This document shows, piece after piece, positions 16,785 to 26,274 of a DNA stretch of 64,000 bases. Both the position numbers and the translations under genes were made by a program. Source of the stretch: JBCCCJ01 sp039029315 (GTDB lineage: Bacteria; Bacteroidota; Bacteroidia; J057). Below the pieces are notes generated by a model. It was not told the DNA's origin. It searched no databases and was given only the letters and a program-made list of their open reading frames with translations. The stretch is taken from contig JBCCGK010000067.1 in the NCBI GenBank assembly GCA_039029315.1, positions 1-64,000 of the forward strand. Reading direction: 5' to 3'. Position 1 is the first letter of the stretch. Each line of letters opens with the position of its first letter.

Positions 16785-18174
16785 TCAGATTCACCACAGC
16801 TGGATCATAGCGCAGATCATCATTGATATGAAACAGAAGGTAATGCCCTTCAGGATTCATGATCAATCCATTCTCCAGATACATGAGTCCCTTGTCTCGC
16901 CAACCTGCCTCTAGACAATATGCGGCACACTGGTAATAAAGCTCTACCCAGGAAGAATTCGTTTTGATCCCTTCTTCAAGATAGATCACAGCCCCCAGGA
17001 AATTTTGGTGCTCATACAACAGTTGTGCCCAATCTTGCCACAGGCTTGAATCTGTTGGATTCAGAGAAAAGGCTTTCTCCAGGTAGCGGTAGGAGCCATG
17101 CTGATTCCCAAGCTTATATTCACAGATGGCTAAAGAGAAACAAACATCTGGATTTTCATCATCCAATTGGTAAGCTTTCTGATAGTAATGGATGGCTTCA
17201 AGATATTGTTCCCTCTTTTCCAGACAATATCCCAATCCTGTCCATGCATCTATATAGTCAGGGTCAATCTTGGTGGCTTTGCTGTAGTACCTGATTGCAT
17301 CGCGATACATCTCCAACTGCTCAAAACACTCTGCGATATGATACATCGTATGGGTATCGCGAGGCTGCAAGCTGCTGGCTTCCAGAAATGCTTGTAAGGC
17401 TTCCTGATAGCGATCCAGGTCCATGAGCAATAGCCCCTTATTGTAGTGAGCTGAAGCAAAGCTTTCCTGAATGACGATGGCATATTCAAAAGCCTCAATG
17501 GCCTTCTCATAGTTTCCCAGTTTTCGGTACAGAATACCGAGATTGTACCACACAGGCCCAGCATAGGGATAGGTCTCCAAATGTGTCTGGTACAATTGCA
17601 CCGCCTGTCCCAGCTGCTCTTCTGATTCAAACAAAAAGGCCAACTCGAAGAGTGCGTCTTCATAGGAGGGCGCAATCTTGAGAGCCCTTCGATAATATTT
17701 TTCGCTTTCCGAGGGTTTTCTACAGATCTGTGCAACATTCCCCATCTGTAGATATACTTCCTCTGGCTTTGCAGAGGTATCGAACAGCTGTTGCAATAAG
17801 TGAATGGAGGCCTGATATTGTTCCTGTCGTGCCAGGAGATCTGCCTTGAGCAACGTATACTCTATATGTGCTGGAACAAATCCCAAAGCGATATCAATGT
17901 GCGTTAATGCCTGATTCAGTTTGCCAAAATCCAAGTACAGTTGTGCCTGCTTATGATGAAGTTCTCCACTGGAAGGATGTGTCTGAATGGCAAAGCGAAT
18001 GAGGCGCTGAGCTTTGATCAACTCACCAGCGTCATAGTAATAATTGAAGAGCTCTTCCACCTGGAAGATATCCAAGAACAAGAAATCCCCTTGTCGAAGT
18101 TTTTGCTCAAACTCCCAGGCGCGCTGTCGGACGCGCTGATCTTCAAAGTCTTGATGATTGTATTCCCCCTGCAT
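16768..18174 (-). CDS. Tetratricopeptide repeat protein
   Basis: A 468-residue protein made almost wholly of TPR units (about 11-12 repeats from residue 40 to 440, e.g. VWYNLGILYRKLGNYEKAIE). The frame is open to a TTG at 18243; I prefer the ATG at 18174. No signal peptide or membrane helix, so a cytoplasmic protein-interaction scaffold is likely. Similar long TPR proteins with an acidic N-terminal lead are common single genes in Bacteroidota; their partners are unknown. The 3' end overlaps the convergent hydrolase gene by 17 bases, so antisense interaction between the two transcripts is possible. Confidence 0.88.
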   Translation of the reverse strand: MQGEYNHQDFEDQRVRQRAWEFEQKLRQGDFLFLDIFQVEELFNYYYDAGELIKAQRLIRFAIQTHPSSGELHHKQAQLYLDFGKLNQALTHIDIALGFVPAHIEYTLLKADLLARQEQYQASIHLLQQLFDTSAKPEEVYLQMGNVAQICRKPSESEKYYRRALKIAPSYEDALFELAFLFESEEQLGQAVQLYQTHLETYPYAGPVWYNLGILYRKLGNYEKAIEAFEYAIVIQESFASAHYNKGLLLMDLDRYQEALQAFLEASSLQPRDTHTMYHIAECFEQLEMYRDAIRYYSKATKIDPDYIDAWTGLGYCLEKREQYLEAIHYYQKAYQLDDENPDVCFSLAICEYKLGNQHGSYRYLEKAFSLNPTDSSLWQDWAQLLYEHQNFLGAVIYLEEGIKTNSSWVELYYQCAAYCLEAGWRDKGLMYLENGLIMNPEGHYLLFHINDDLRYDPAVVNLIKVYQ

Positions 18175-18392
18175 GTAATTGCCACTTAAGAAGCCCGTAT
18201 TTTCATGGTGGTGTACGGGATACTCAGGGAGGAAGTAAGCCAAATATCATTGAGGGAATAATGAAAAAATCATTCGCCCTGACCTGCTTAGATGTAGTCA
18301 CAGATCATTGTCCCAATTACATATTCCGTTGGCAAAACCTTCCTAGTATGAAACAAATATAATGGAAGCATGTATTTGATGCTAGTTGTTTG

Positions 18393-19280
18393 TCAATTCT
18401 TTTTTCTGTATGTTACAAGATAAACACCTACAAAAACCAGCAGCATGTAGCCTAGTTTATCCCCCGTCATTCCACCTCTATTCAAGAAGAATGCCAAGCA
18501 TGCAACGATCACTGGCTGTAGATAAATATATATCCCCACGGCTGAAGAAGGCAGTTGTTGCAATGCCCAGGAATTGAGACTGTAGGCCCCCATCGTCACC
18601 AACAATACGATAAACACAATTCCCCAAATCGCCTGCGTAGATAGCCCTGGCCAATCGACGATCATCAGGTCGGGAATTCCTAATGGGATATTGATACAAG
18701 CACCAAAAAGCAGAGCCCATTTCATGACCGTAATGAAATGATATTTCAGCATCAAGGGTCGGACAATCACCAAAAAAATTCCATAGACGGCGGCATTGAA
18801 CAGAATCATTCCATCCCCGATGATGGTGGTGTGATCTATGCTCAATTTCCGCCCACCAAGGCTAATCAGGGCTGCTCCCGCGAAGGAGAAGAGCAATCCC
18901 ATCACTTTGAGATAGGTCATTTTTTCGGTCCGCAGTAGATAGGCAGTCAGGAAGACAAAGATCGGTGTCAATGTCATCAACACTGACGCATTCACGGCCT
19001 GGGTTTTGGACAGTCCCCAAAAGAAGAAAATCTGATTCAGAGAGGCTCCGCAAAGTCCAGAGATACATAGCAGCAGATAATCCTTGCGATCAGAAATTGG
19101 TTCTCGAATCCACCACCTTGCGATCAACCAAAAACCAATGACACTTCCAATACTTCGGATCGCAACCACCCCAAATGGACTGACCTCAGTGAAGACAAAT
19201 TTGGCGATGAAATAATTGACTCCATAAATACTGGACACTCCGAAAAGTGCCAGATGTGCTTTCCAGGATTGGGGGTTCAT
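18393..19280 (-). CDS. EamA/DMT-family transporter
   Basis: A 295-residue inner-membrane protein with ten predicted helices in two EamA halves (about 10-140 and 150-290). The start ATG at 19280 overlaps the stop of the tryptophan dioxygenase gene as ATGA. The family exports amino acids and other small metabolites. The coupling to tryptophan dioxygenase suggests, by inference only, transport of tryptophan, kynurenine or a related compound. Confidence 0.92.
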   Translation of the reverse strand: MNPQSWKAHLALFGVSSIYGVNYFIAKFVFTEVSPFGVVAIRSIGSVIGFWLIARWWIREPISDRKDYLLLCISGLCGASLNQIFFFWGLSKTQAVNASVLMTLTPIFVFLTAYLLRTEKMTYLKVMGLLFSFAGAALISLGGRKLSIDHTTIIGDGMILFNAAVYGIFLVIVRPLMLKYHFITVMKWALLFGACINIPLGIPDLMIVDWPGLSTQAIWGIVFIVLLVTMGAYSLNSWALQQLPSSAVGIYIYLQPVIVACLAFFLNRGGMTGDKLGYMLLVFVGVYLVTYRKKN

Positions 19281-20281
19281 TTCATCCAACCTTTAGCGAT
19301 GGCTTGCTGAAAATACTGCATGACAGCGGCTTTGCCCCACTGCTCTTTTTCCGCTTCATTCCACAATTCCGGAAAGAACACGATTTGCTGAAATTTTGGA
19401 GGAAGGAAGGTTCGCCAGTTCGTACCACCTGTTGCTTCGATGTCACTGCTACCCGAAACCAGATGCTTGGAGGCGGCAGCAAGATGACTCAATTTCCACA
19501 ACTGATTTACAAATTTGTCAAATTCTCTCAATCGCTGTTGTATCCCTTCATCATTTTTCACCTCATCAGGAGCATGTGCATAGAGGTAGGCCAGATTTCT
19601 GTTTTGGTATTTGTACAACAATTGAATGAGGGAATCATCATAACGCTCCTCAAATGCTTTCAATGTTATCGTCTTTTGTCCCGAATCAAGATCAATCCCT
19701 CCTTTCTTCCAGTAGATATGATCATAAAACTGCTCTATGGATGCAGGTTCCTCTGATGCACTGGTTCCCTGGACGAGATTGAACAAACTGGTACTCATGA
19801 TCTCAATATGTCGAAACTGGACAGATTGAAATCCACTGGCAGGAAGTAAAGCCATTCGAAATTTGCGCAATTCCTCTGTATCCATGCCACTGAGCATGAT
19901 GTCAAAGGAATTGCACAAATGTTTGAAGTAATTGATTACCCGATCGAGTCGCTTATGCCAGTTGGATGGCTGAAGCCACTCGCTTTGATCGCCAAGATCA
20001 TCTGTCAAGGCTGTGATCTCCTGCTTCACCAACTTGAACATCAGTTCAGTGATTTGATGATAGGTGATAAAAATCATCTCATCCTTGAAAGGCGTTCGCG
20101 GCATTTGAAGCCCTAAGAGGCTTTCCAGATGAATGTACTCCCAATAGGTAAGGCCATTGGAATAGTACAAGCCATCAAGGTAGGAAAGCATGTCTTGACC
20201 TAAGCCAGCGTATTTTTCTTCCAACAAACTCAGCCGCTCAAGAATATGGGTGAGTTGATGTTTCCAGTCTCTTTCAGCCAT
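19277..20281 (-). CDS. kynA: Tryptophan 2,3-dioxygenase
   Basis: A 334-residue heme enzyme that opens the indole ring of tryptophan to N-formylkynurenine, the first step of the kynurenine pathway. Family motifs: TYWEYIHLESLL, FITYHQITELMFKL (with the substrate-facing Phe and His), LLPASGFQSVQFR (the Arg that binds the substrate carboxylate), and TGGTNWRTFLPP with the conserved Thr. I use the ATG at 20281; a TTG four codons upstream is possible. It is longer than the classic 280-residue enzymes, as often in Bacteroidota. No kynurenine formamidase or kynureninase gene is adjacent. Coupled to a downstream EamA transporter. Confidence 0.93.
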   Translation of the reverse strand: MAERDWKHQLTHILERLSLLEEKYAGLGQDMLSYLDGLYYSNGLTYWEYIHLESLLGLQMPRTPFKDEMIFITYHQITELMFKLVKQEITALTDDLGDQSEWLQPSNWHKRLDRVINYFKHLCNSFDIMLSGMDTEELRKFRMALLPASGFQSVQFRHIEIMSTSLFNLVQGTSASEEPASIEQFYDHIYWKKGGIDLDSGQKTITLKAFEERYDDSLIQLLYKYQNRNLAYLYAHAPDEVKNDEGIQQRLREFDKFVNQLWKLSHLAAASKHLVSGSSDIEATGGTNWRTFLPPKFQQIVFFPELWNEAEKEQWGKAAVMQYFQQAIAKGWMK

Positions 20282-20330
20282 CTTTTTTTTCAAAGGGATC
20301 TATGAAAAGATAGCTCGCAATATATCCAAA

Positions 20331-21632
20331 TTATTGGTATCTGACCCAGCGAAAGATTTCTTTGAAACTTGGTTTCTTTCCATACATCAGGATTCCAGTA
20401 CGATAGATTCTTGCAGCTAACCAGACACATCCCAAAAATCCCCCAATCAGCAGGATGAGAGAGATGGCTACTTGATACCAGGGAACTGTGGCCATTGACA
20501 GCCTGATCAACATGGTCATCGGGGAGGTAAAAGGAATCAATGACAGTACCACAGCCAATGTACTATTGGGGTTTGCAATGATGTTGTACAACAATATCAT
20601 TGGCACAATCATCGGAAGCGTAATGGGTAAAGTAAATTGTTGTGCATCCTGAATGTTGTCCACTGCTGAACCTGCTGCTGCCATCAAGGAACCATATAGA
20701 AAAAACCCCCCCAGAAAATAAATTGGGAATGCCCAAAGCAAAGTTCCCCAGCTGAAGTTTTGGGCTTCAATCATGAAGTCTTCTAACATATTTTGGGTCA
20801 TCTCTACATCCACGCCAGGTTGAGAGGACATCGCGCTGGGGTCGATCATCCCTGCCGTTACAAAGCTTAACACCAATAATACCACACCAGACAACAAGGT
20901 CCACAACAGAAATTGTGTCAACCCGGCAGAAGCAATGGCCAGTGTTTTGCCCAGCAACAATCGGAATGGCTGTACAGAAGATACGATTACTTCAACTATC
21001 CTGTTGGATTTCTCTTCGATGATGCCTTGCATCAAGACGCTTCCATAGATGGCCATCAGCATATACATCAGCATGGAGACAGCAAAACCAATAATCATGG
21101 CAAGGGTTTCACTTCCCTCTTCTACGCCCTTTTTTGTAATCGTTTTGCCATCAACATCTAAATTAAACTTCGCGGCCTCCAATTGATCTTCCGAGATCCC
21201 GACTTTGGTGTTTTTGTATTTTTTGGTAGCAACTTTCAGTTTGTCCTCCACTTGATCCACCAATTCCTTGCTGGGTTGTTGTGAGCCAAGGAGAACAGCA
21301 TTTCCAGTTTTTTTCTCTAGAATGGAGTTACCAATCGTCAATAAGCGATAATCTTTGTTTTTGAGCACTTTGGCTTCCAGGCTATCATGTGGCAAGTCAG
21401 AATATTCAAACGACAGGTTATCGGACTCAGTCAAATGTTGGGTGATCTCTGGAGCATTGTCTTTGGCAATCAGTACAGTTACTGTTTCTTTCTCTACATT
21501 GAGGGTTGCAAAAATCTGGATACCAAAGATGGCTGCCAGCCCCAGAGGCACAAGGAATGTACTGATGAGGAATGTTTTTTTGCGAACCAGATTGAGGTAT
21601 TCTCTTCGAAAAATTAGCCAGGTTGTATTCAT
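20331..21632 (-). CDS. ABC transporter permease (NatB/ABC-2 type)
   Basis: A 433-residue membrane protein: one N-terminal helix (residues 20-45), a large extracytoplasmic domain (about 45-175) and five to six C-terminal helices. The TSPMTMLIRL segment near residue 370 is typical of ABC-2 permeases of the NatB group. It starts 50 bases after the ATPase gene at 21683. NatAB systems export sodium or unknown substrates; specificity is not evident here. Confidence 0.92.
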   Translation of the reverse strand: MNTTWLIFRREYLNLVRKKTFLISTFLVPLGLAAIFGIQIFATLNVEKETVTVLIAKDNAPEITQHLTESDNLSFEYSDLPHDSLEAKVLKNKDYRLLTIGNSILEKKTGNAVLLGSQQPSKELVDQVEDKLKVATKKYKNTKVGISEDQLEAAKFNLDVDGKTITKKGVEEGSETLAMIIGFAVSMLMYMLMAIYGSVLMQGIIEEKSNRIVEVIVSSVQPFRLLLGKTLAIASAGLTQFLLWTLLSGVVLLVLSFVTAGMIDPSAMSSQPGVDVEMTQNMLEDFMIEAQNFSWGTLLWAFPIYFLGGFFLYGSLMAAAGSAVDNIQDAQQFTLPITLPMIVPMILLYNIIANPNSTLAVVLSLIPFTSPMTMLIRLSMATVPWYQVAISLILLIGGFLGCVWLAARIYRTGILMYGKKPSFKEIFRWVRYQ

Positions 21633-21682
21633 AGAAGGAGAGATGTCTTGGAGTGATAATAGGGGAGAAGAAAAAAAATGAA

Positions 21683-22624
21683 TCAGGATGCGTTACCGAC
21701 CATAATGGGATTGGTCGCAGTATTGCTCACCAGTTCTATAAAGATGTCATTGAGGCGAGGCAGGTGCTGTTCAAATTTGAGAATCTCCAAAGGAGAATTC
21801 ATCAGGAATCGCATCAGGTCTTTGCCTGTAAAGTCATCTGTCAATCCAATATTGGCAGAACGATCAGTCAGGTCTGTTACTTCCAGATGCGTCAACTGGT
21901 TCAAAACAGATTTGTCGCCTACAAACTCGATTTGGTATTGATTCTTCTGAAATTGCTTCCTGACAGTCGTGATTTCATCTTCGAGCATGAGTTGGCCACG
22001 ATTGATCAGAGCAATATAGTCGCAGAGTTCTTCTACCTGTTCGAGTCGGTGGGTCGAGAAGATGATCGTGGTTCCCTGATCCTTGAGTCTGCGAATCTCT
22101 GTCTCAATCAAGTTCGCATTGACGGGATCAAGACCAGAAAAAGGTTCATCTAGGATGAGAAGTTTGGGTTCATGACCAACAGTAGATATGAATTGGACCT
22201 TTTGTTGCATGCCTTTGGAGAGATCATTGGTATTGCGATCTGCCCATTCCATCAGGCCCAGACGATCCAGCCAGCTGGTGGTTGCTTTTTTGGCTTCGGA
22301 TGGAAGCATTCCTCTCAGGCTCAACAGATAGGTGATCTGCTCCCGCACTTTCATTTTTTTGTACAGTCCTCTCTCTTCGGGCATATACCCGATAGACTGA
22401 ATATGATTTCTGCTTAAGGGTTCCCCATCAAAATAGATCTTACCGTCATCAGGCGCAGTGATACCAGTGATCATGCGGATGATGGAAGTTTTTCCGGCGC
22501 CATTGGGGCCAAGAAGTCCATAAATATTAGCGGCGGGGATGTTGAGGGAGACTTGATTGACGGCCAAATGTTGATCATACATTTTGGAGACTTGCTCCAG
22601 GGCCAGGAAGGAGGTTTTTGACAT
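21683..22624 (-). CDS. ABC transporter ATP-binding protein (NatA type)
   Basis: A 313-residue ATPase partnering the permease downstream. The ATG at 22624 (fifteen bases inside the open frame) is the more natural start. Walker A GPNGAGKT near residue 40, signature LSKGMQQK, Walker B LLILDEPFSGLD and the H-loop STHRLE are all intact, so it should hydrolyse ATP. The C-terminal 80 residues form a DUF4162-like regulatory domain seen in NatA/CcmA-type exporters. The operon order is ATPase then permease. Confidence 0.95.
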   Translation of the reverse strand: MSKTSFLALEQVSKMYDQHLAVNQVSLNIPAANIYGLLGPNGAGKTSIIRMITGITAPDDGKIYFDGEPLSRNHIQSIGYMPEERGLYKKMKVREQITYLLSLRGMLPSEAKKATTSWLDRLGLMEWADRNTNDLSKGMQQKVQFISTVGHEPKLLILDEPFSGLDPVNANLIETEIRRLKDQGTTIIFSTHRLEQVEELCDYIALINRGQLMLEDEITTVRKQFQKNQYQIEFVGDKSVLNQLTHLEVTDLTDRSANIGLTDDFTGKDLMRFLMNSPLEILKFEQHLPRLNDIFIELVSNTATNPIMVGNAS

Positions 22625-22691
22625 GGTAGGTACAGGCAATTTGTGTTTTACGCCTAGTTGGTTGCAAAAATAGGCGAATTATTACACAATA

Positions 22692-23624
22692 TTACTTTTT
22701 TCCTACAACAGTTACGCTACCCATGTCTATATTACAAATGATCTTGGTTGCTTTCTTCTTATCTGCAAGCGCTTCATAGGCACGATTGGTATAGACACCC
22801 TTTTCTTTTTCTTCGAATGTTTCTTCCTCAATGTTTACACTAGAGATGAGGCCACTCTTGACGACCAGTCGGACAGGTTGTGAGTTGCTGAGTAGCAAGG
22901 AACAGCTTCCGACACCTAGTTGGAGGTAGATCGTGGACTGAACTGTTTGTTTGTCTCCCAAGATTAACTCCAGTTCCCCCATGTCATTTTGAATGGTAAT
23001 CAATTCTGCATTGGCCAACTCTGCATGATCTACTTTGATATTTGCCTTGGCGGCATGGATATCCATTTCCTTCATTCTGACTTGATTGGCTTCAGTATAG
23101 CTCACCAATACATCTGAAAAAGCGGAATTAATGGAGACATTTTTGAGACTGAGGCCCGACAGATCCAGACTTGACTCACCTGAACCGAGATTGAGATACA
23201 GATCGGTGGACATCGAAGGATCGGGAAAATATTCAGAAGTTATCTCCTTCAACTCTCCAAATAAACTGATGTCTGTCATTTGTTCTGCCATGCGGAGATT
23301 GGGTGCTGGTTTTGCTTGCATCTCTTGTTTGGCTGGTTCAGGGAAACTCAACACGACGGTTCGCAAGTGATTGCCATGCTGATCTGTTTGGGTCTTTATT
23401 TGATGCTTAACCTGTTCATTTGGGGTAGTCAGACGCGAAATGCTTGAGCCACAGATCTCTGAAGATTTCATCACCACATCTCCCTGCGGGATCTCAATAT
23501 TGAGATACATATGACTCAGAATATGTCCCGAATCAATGGTATCTGACCAAATATGGGGTTGACTCCAGCCTTGGGAGGCAATGAAGAATAACCCAGAAAA
23601 TGTTACAAGTACCTTATATTTCAT
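22692..23624 (-). CDS. Secreted beta-rich (toastrack/adhesin-like) protein
   Basis: A 310-residue protein beginning at the ATG at 23624 with a signal peptide ending in GWSQ. The C-terminal 180 residues have the repeating short beta-strand pattern (LYLNLGSGESSLDLSGLSL, NVSINSAFSDVLVSY, ELELILGDKQ) of DUF4097/toastrack-type right-handed beta solenoids. The final GSVTVVGKK strand is typical. These proteins are usually periplasmic or surface. It lies upstream of the ABC genes, 67 bases away, and may be in the same transcript. Function unknown. Confidence 0.65.
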   Translation of the reverse strand: MKYKVLVTFSGLFFIASQGWSQPHIWSDTIDSGHILSHMYLNIEIPQGDVVMKSSEICGSSISRLTTPNEQVKHQIKTQTDQHGNHLRTVVLSFPEPAKQEMQAKPAPNLRMAEQMTDISLFGELKEITSEYFPDPSMSTDLYLNLGSGESSLDLSGLSLKNVSINSAFSDVLVSYTEANQVRMKEMDIHAAKANIKVDHAELANAELITIQNDMGELELILGDKQTVQSTIYLQLGVGSCSLLLSNSQPVRLVVKSGLISSVNIEEETFEEKEKGVYTNRAYEALADKKKATKIICNIDMGSVTVVGKK

Positions 23625-23805
23625 GCCATCTATCCTTACGAAGCCCAAACCAGAAAGTTCAAGGAGGTGATCAAGTAAGCGGAGGGCAAAAGAGGGAATG
23701 GATTTCAGGAAATCTCTTTGAGATATAGCCGGAATCCCATCAGATCCGTAAATTTAACAAGGAATCAGAATATAGACATCCTTTTGCCAAAAGAATACAA
23801 GAAAA

Positions 23806-24408
23806 ATGGGGCAAGAACTTAGAAATATTGAGCCTTTTTATGGTTGGTTAAATTTGTACAGTCACGAGACTGATATTCACTCTCCATTTCACGAAGTAGA
23901 ACACAATTTATTTTATTATGACCGCTCAATCAATCACATTCCCGCTCATCCTCTTTGGGATCATATCGGATCAGAGAGTTTGTTAGTGAAGATATTATTC
24001 GCAAATTATGAGCAGAATTTTGCAATTATTGAGCTTTTCGGCGAATGGAATGATTTGTTCGACAATGATTTCAAATTATTGGCTGAAAATTGTCTGACGT
24101 ATCTGCTGGACCAACAAGTCAACAAATTTGTCCTTATTTGCGAAAATGTCTTCAATATCTACTTGGAAGGGGATGATTATTACCAGGCATTGGAAGAAGA
24201 ACTGGAAGATGGCTGGATTTGTACGTTACGACTACGGGATTCCGTTAAAGATGAAATGAAAGACTATGGAATCGACTCATATTTTTACTGGAATCCAGAT
24301 CTGGACAGCTTGTCATGGCGCACCCTGAAGCCGATTCAGATATTCCAATTGATTGATAAGCGCATGAAAATGGCTTTGGAAGGACCTAAACCTGGCCACA
24401 CTTTTTAA
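23806..24408 (+). CDS. Conserved hypothetical protein of Bacteroidota
   Basis: A 200-residue cytoplasmic protein without signal peptide. Motifs HSPFHEVEHN, HPLWDHIGS, KILFANYEQNFAIIELFGEW and KFVLICENV recall a hypothetical protein I know to be widely conserved in Bacteroidota, but no function is established for it. The pattern of strand-helix segments in the second half (AIIELFGEWND, KFVLICENVFN, DGWICTLRL) suggests an alpha/beta fold. It is the first plus-strand gene after the divergent region 23625-23805. Confidence 0.75.
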   Translation: MGQELRNIEPFYGWLNLYSHETDIHSPFHEVEHNLFYYDRSINHIPAHPLWDHIGSESLLVKILFANYEQNFAIIELFGEWNDLFDNDFKLLAENCLTYLLDQQVNKFVLICENVFNIYLEGDDYYQALEEELEDGWICTLRLRDSVKDEMKDYGIDSYFYWNPDLDSLSWRTLKPIQIFQLIDKRMKMALEGPKPGHTF

Positions 24409-24466
24409 TGTTTCATTCTACGCCTCTATTTGTTTTTCTCAGGCGCATATTAACCCAAGACATCTC

Positions 24467-25237
24467 ATGAGATTCACCTGCTCCCTTCTAGCTGTATTTC
24501 TACTTGCTTACCTACCATTTTCCTCCTATGCCCAACCCTCTTCAGGCTATGAACCAGATACAAGTCTTCGGTATGCTACCTTTCTGAAAGAATGCCAATC
24601 CTTTACAAAATCTGTACAGAAGGAAGCCTGGGTGGTACATTTTTGGGGATCAGATAAATCTTCCCTTGATTCATTTACAGGACTGAAAGAAGTGTACATC
24701 GATTTTCGGTACAAAAGAATCCGATTTATCAGCATCTCCAAGGCTCCAAGTCGCTCGATCTGGCTGGCACGGTTACGACATAGAACCCTGCAGCCAAGCT
24801 GGGAACAACTCTTGATCAGCTCGGGATCTGATTATGATTTTTTGACGCGCGCATTCAAACACAATTCTCTGCCGGGAATCTTCGTCGTCAACCCTCAAGG
24901 GCAAGTACAACGCGTCAGAGATGTCGACCATCTCAGGACAGTCTTGACTCCTATTGCACGAGACCTGCCCGAAGGACCATATAGCTCTGTGAATACCAAG
25001 GAAGTCCCGGATTTGGTAGTAGAAGTCTCCGATCCGAACATTGAAACAGGCAGTCAGCAAGCTGACAACATCGGATCTCCTCAGGCAGACTGGATCACCC
25101 ATACTGTCCGAAAGAATGAAACCCTCTGGCGAATTCACGTCAAGTATGACATTGAAGTTGCAGAACTAAGGTCTATCAATGGTCTGAAAAACAACAATAT
25201 CAAGGTTGGACAAGTCCTAAAAATCAAACGAAGATAA
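24467..25237 (+). CDS. Secreted thioredoxin-fold and LysM protein
   Basis: A 256-residue exported protein. Residues 1-22 are a signal peptide ending in SYAQ. Residues about 45-165 resemble a thioredoxin-like domain: AWVVHFWGSDKSSLDSF sits where the CxxC site should be but has no Cys, and LPGIFVVNPQGQV matches the cis-Pro region. After a linker, residues 208-255 form one LysM domain (THTVRKNETLWRIHVKYDI ... VGQVLKIKRR), which binds peptidoglycan. It is probably a cell-wall-associated, redox-inactive protein. A 163-bp palindrome follows 14 bases after the stop. Confidence 0.85.
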   Translation: MRFTCSLLAVFLLAYLPFSSYAQPSSGYEPDTSLRYATFLKECQSFTKSVQKEAWVVHFWGSDKSSLDSFTGLKEVYIDFRYKRIRFISISKAPSRSIWLARLRHRTLQPSWEQLLISSGSDYDFLTRAFKHNSLPGIFVVNPQGQVQRVRDVDHLRTVLTPIARDLPEGPYSSVNTKEVPDLVVEVSDPNIETGSQQADNIGSPQADWITHTVRKNETLWRIHVKYDIEVAELRSINGLKNNNIKVGQVLKIKRR

Positions 25238-25251
25238 TTTGTTGTTTTTTT

Positions 25252-25414
25252 AGAGACTGTTTGGGAATCTGTGCTGAGAATTTTCAGGCTGTATTTTTTT
25301 CTCAGACAAGGCTCTTGTTTGTTCTCATAGTGGTGCTATGGGAACAAAAAAAGACGCCGAATGAAGAAAAAAGACGCATACAAAAAATAAAGAACAGATG
25401 TTCAAACAGTCTCT
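25252..25414. repeat. 163-bp imperfect palindrome (hairpin element 2)
   Basis: Arms of 79 bases (25252-25330 and 25336-25414) are imperfect reverse complements; the outer 12 bp AGAGACTGTTTG pair perfectly and the centre is CATAG-TGGTG-CTATG. Like element 1 at 9649 it lies between convergent genes and has the same total length and geometry, though the arm sequence differs. It could be a bidirectional terminator or a non-autonomous IS derivative. The remaining bases to 25530 show nothing recognisable. Confidence 0.8.
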
Positions 25415-25530
25415 TCGCGGCTTCATCAGGGTCAACATGCACTGTCCACTCCTTTGGATGGTATAGACTTCAGCTGACTGCTACATCTGTGCCTGAGCTT
25501 CAAAAGATCCTTTGACCTGCTGTCTCCTGT

Positions 25531-26100
25531 CTAAATCTCAAAAATATTCAGATCCGTAAAAGGGTTCTGAACTTTGGGCAATTCCGCATTCGCAGCTGGT
25601 TTCTTCTTCTTCCTGGTTTTCTGTACAGGAAGTTTCGATTCACTTTCAGACTTAATCCGGAGAATCTCTTGCTCGAACTGTAATTGCATTTGCTCTTTCT
25701 CGCGTTGATGATTCTCTCTGAGTAACTTGATTTGCTGTTCCAGTTTTCTCACTACGCCTGCAAATGTATTTTCTGTCTGATCGATATTCAGTTTGAGGTG
25801 ATAAATTTCTGTTGTTTGTCCTTTCATTTGCACCTCTAAAGCAGGAAGCAAAGTAGCCAGGGAACGTTCTACATCATCATATTTGGCCAATGCCTGCCTT
25901 AAGCTTTTGTTGGTTTGTTTCAGTGCATCAATTTGGTTTCTCAATCCCTTTAGAATCGCATCTTCCTGGATTTTGGCTGGTGCAGGATAACCATTGATGA
26001 TCTCGGGTGAAGGCAGGCCCACTGTTATTTTGAGATCGAGATTTTCTTTTCGCAAGGATTCAAGTTCCTCTATCAATTTCTGGATTTCTTCCTTAGTCAT
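25531..26100 (-). CDS. Coiled-coil protein, hypothetical
   Basis: A 189-residue soluble protein from the ATG at 26100 (MTKEEIQKLIEELES). Nearly the whole chain up to residue 155 shows heptad patterns with Leu/Ile and charged residues, interrupted by a Gly/Pro segment at about 28-40 (GLPSPEIINGYPAP). A Lys-rich patch (KTRKKKKP) precedes the C-terminal NPFTDLNIFEI. It is probably a cytoplasmic rod or oligomerisation protein; the basic patch could bind nucleic acid. No family recognised. Confidence 0.7.
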   Translation of the reverse strand: MTKEEIQKLIEELESLRKENLDLKITVGLPSPEIINGYPAPAKIQEDAILKGLRNQIDALKQTNKSLRQALAKYDDVERSLATLLPALEVQMKGQTTEIYHLKLNIDQTENTFAGVVRKLEQQIKLLRENHQREKEQMQLQFEQEILRIKSESESKLPVQKTRKKKKPAANAELPKVQNPFTDLNIFEI

Positions 26101-26231
26101 ACACAAATAAGTTCTAAATACCGAGGTCGGTGTTCGGGAGAAACGGAATACTATTTCGTATTTTGTACCATGCGTAATGCACCCAAAAGTAAATGTCAAC
26201 CCTCAAGATTTCATTTGATTTTGTCCGAACC

Positions 26232-26274
26232 GCAAAAAAGGCGGAATGAGTGGTCACCTATTTTCACTCATTCC
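26232..26274 (-). terminator. Minus-strand terminator-like hairpin in the divergent region
   Basis: A perfect 10-bp stem (26243-26252 with 26265-26274) followed on the minus strand by GCCTTTTTTG. It sits 5' of the coiled-coil gene and behind the dehydratase start, so it could block antisense transcription or act as an attenuator. The rest of the 310-base gap 26101-26410 shows only an imperfect -7-like CAACTTTG near 26307. Confidence 0.6.
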
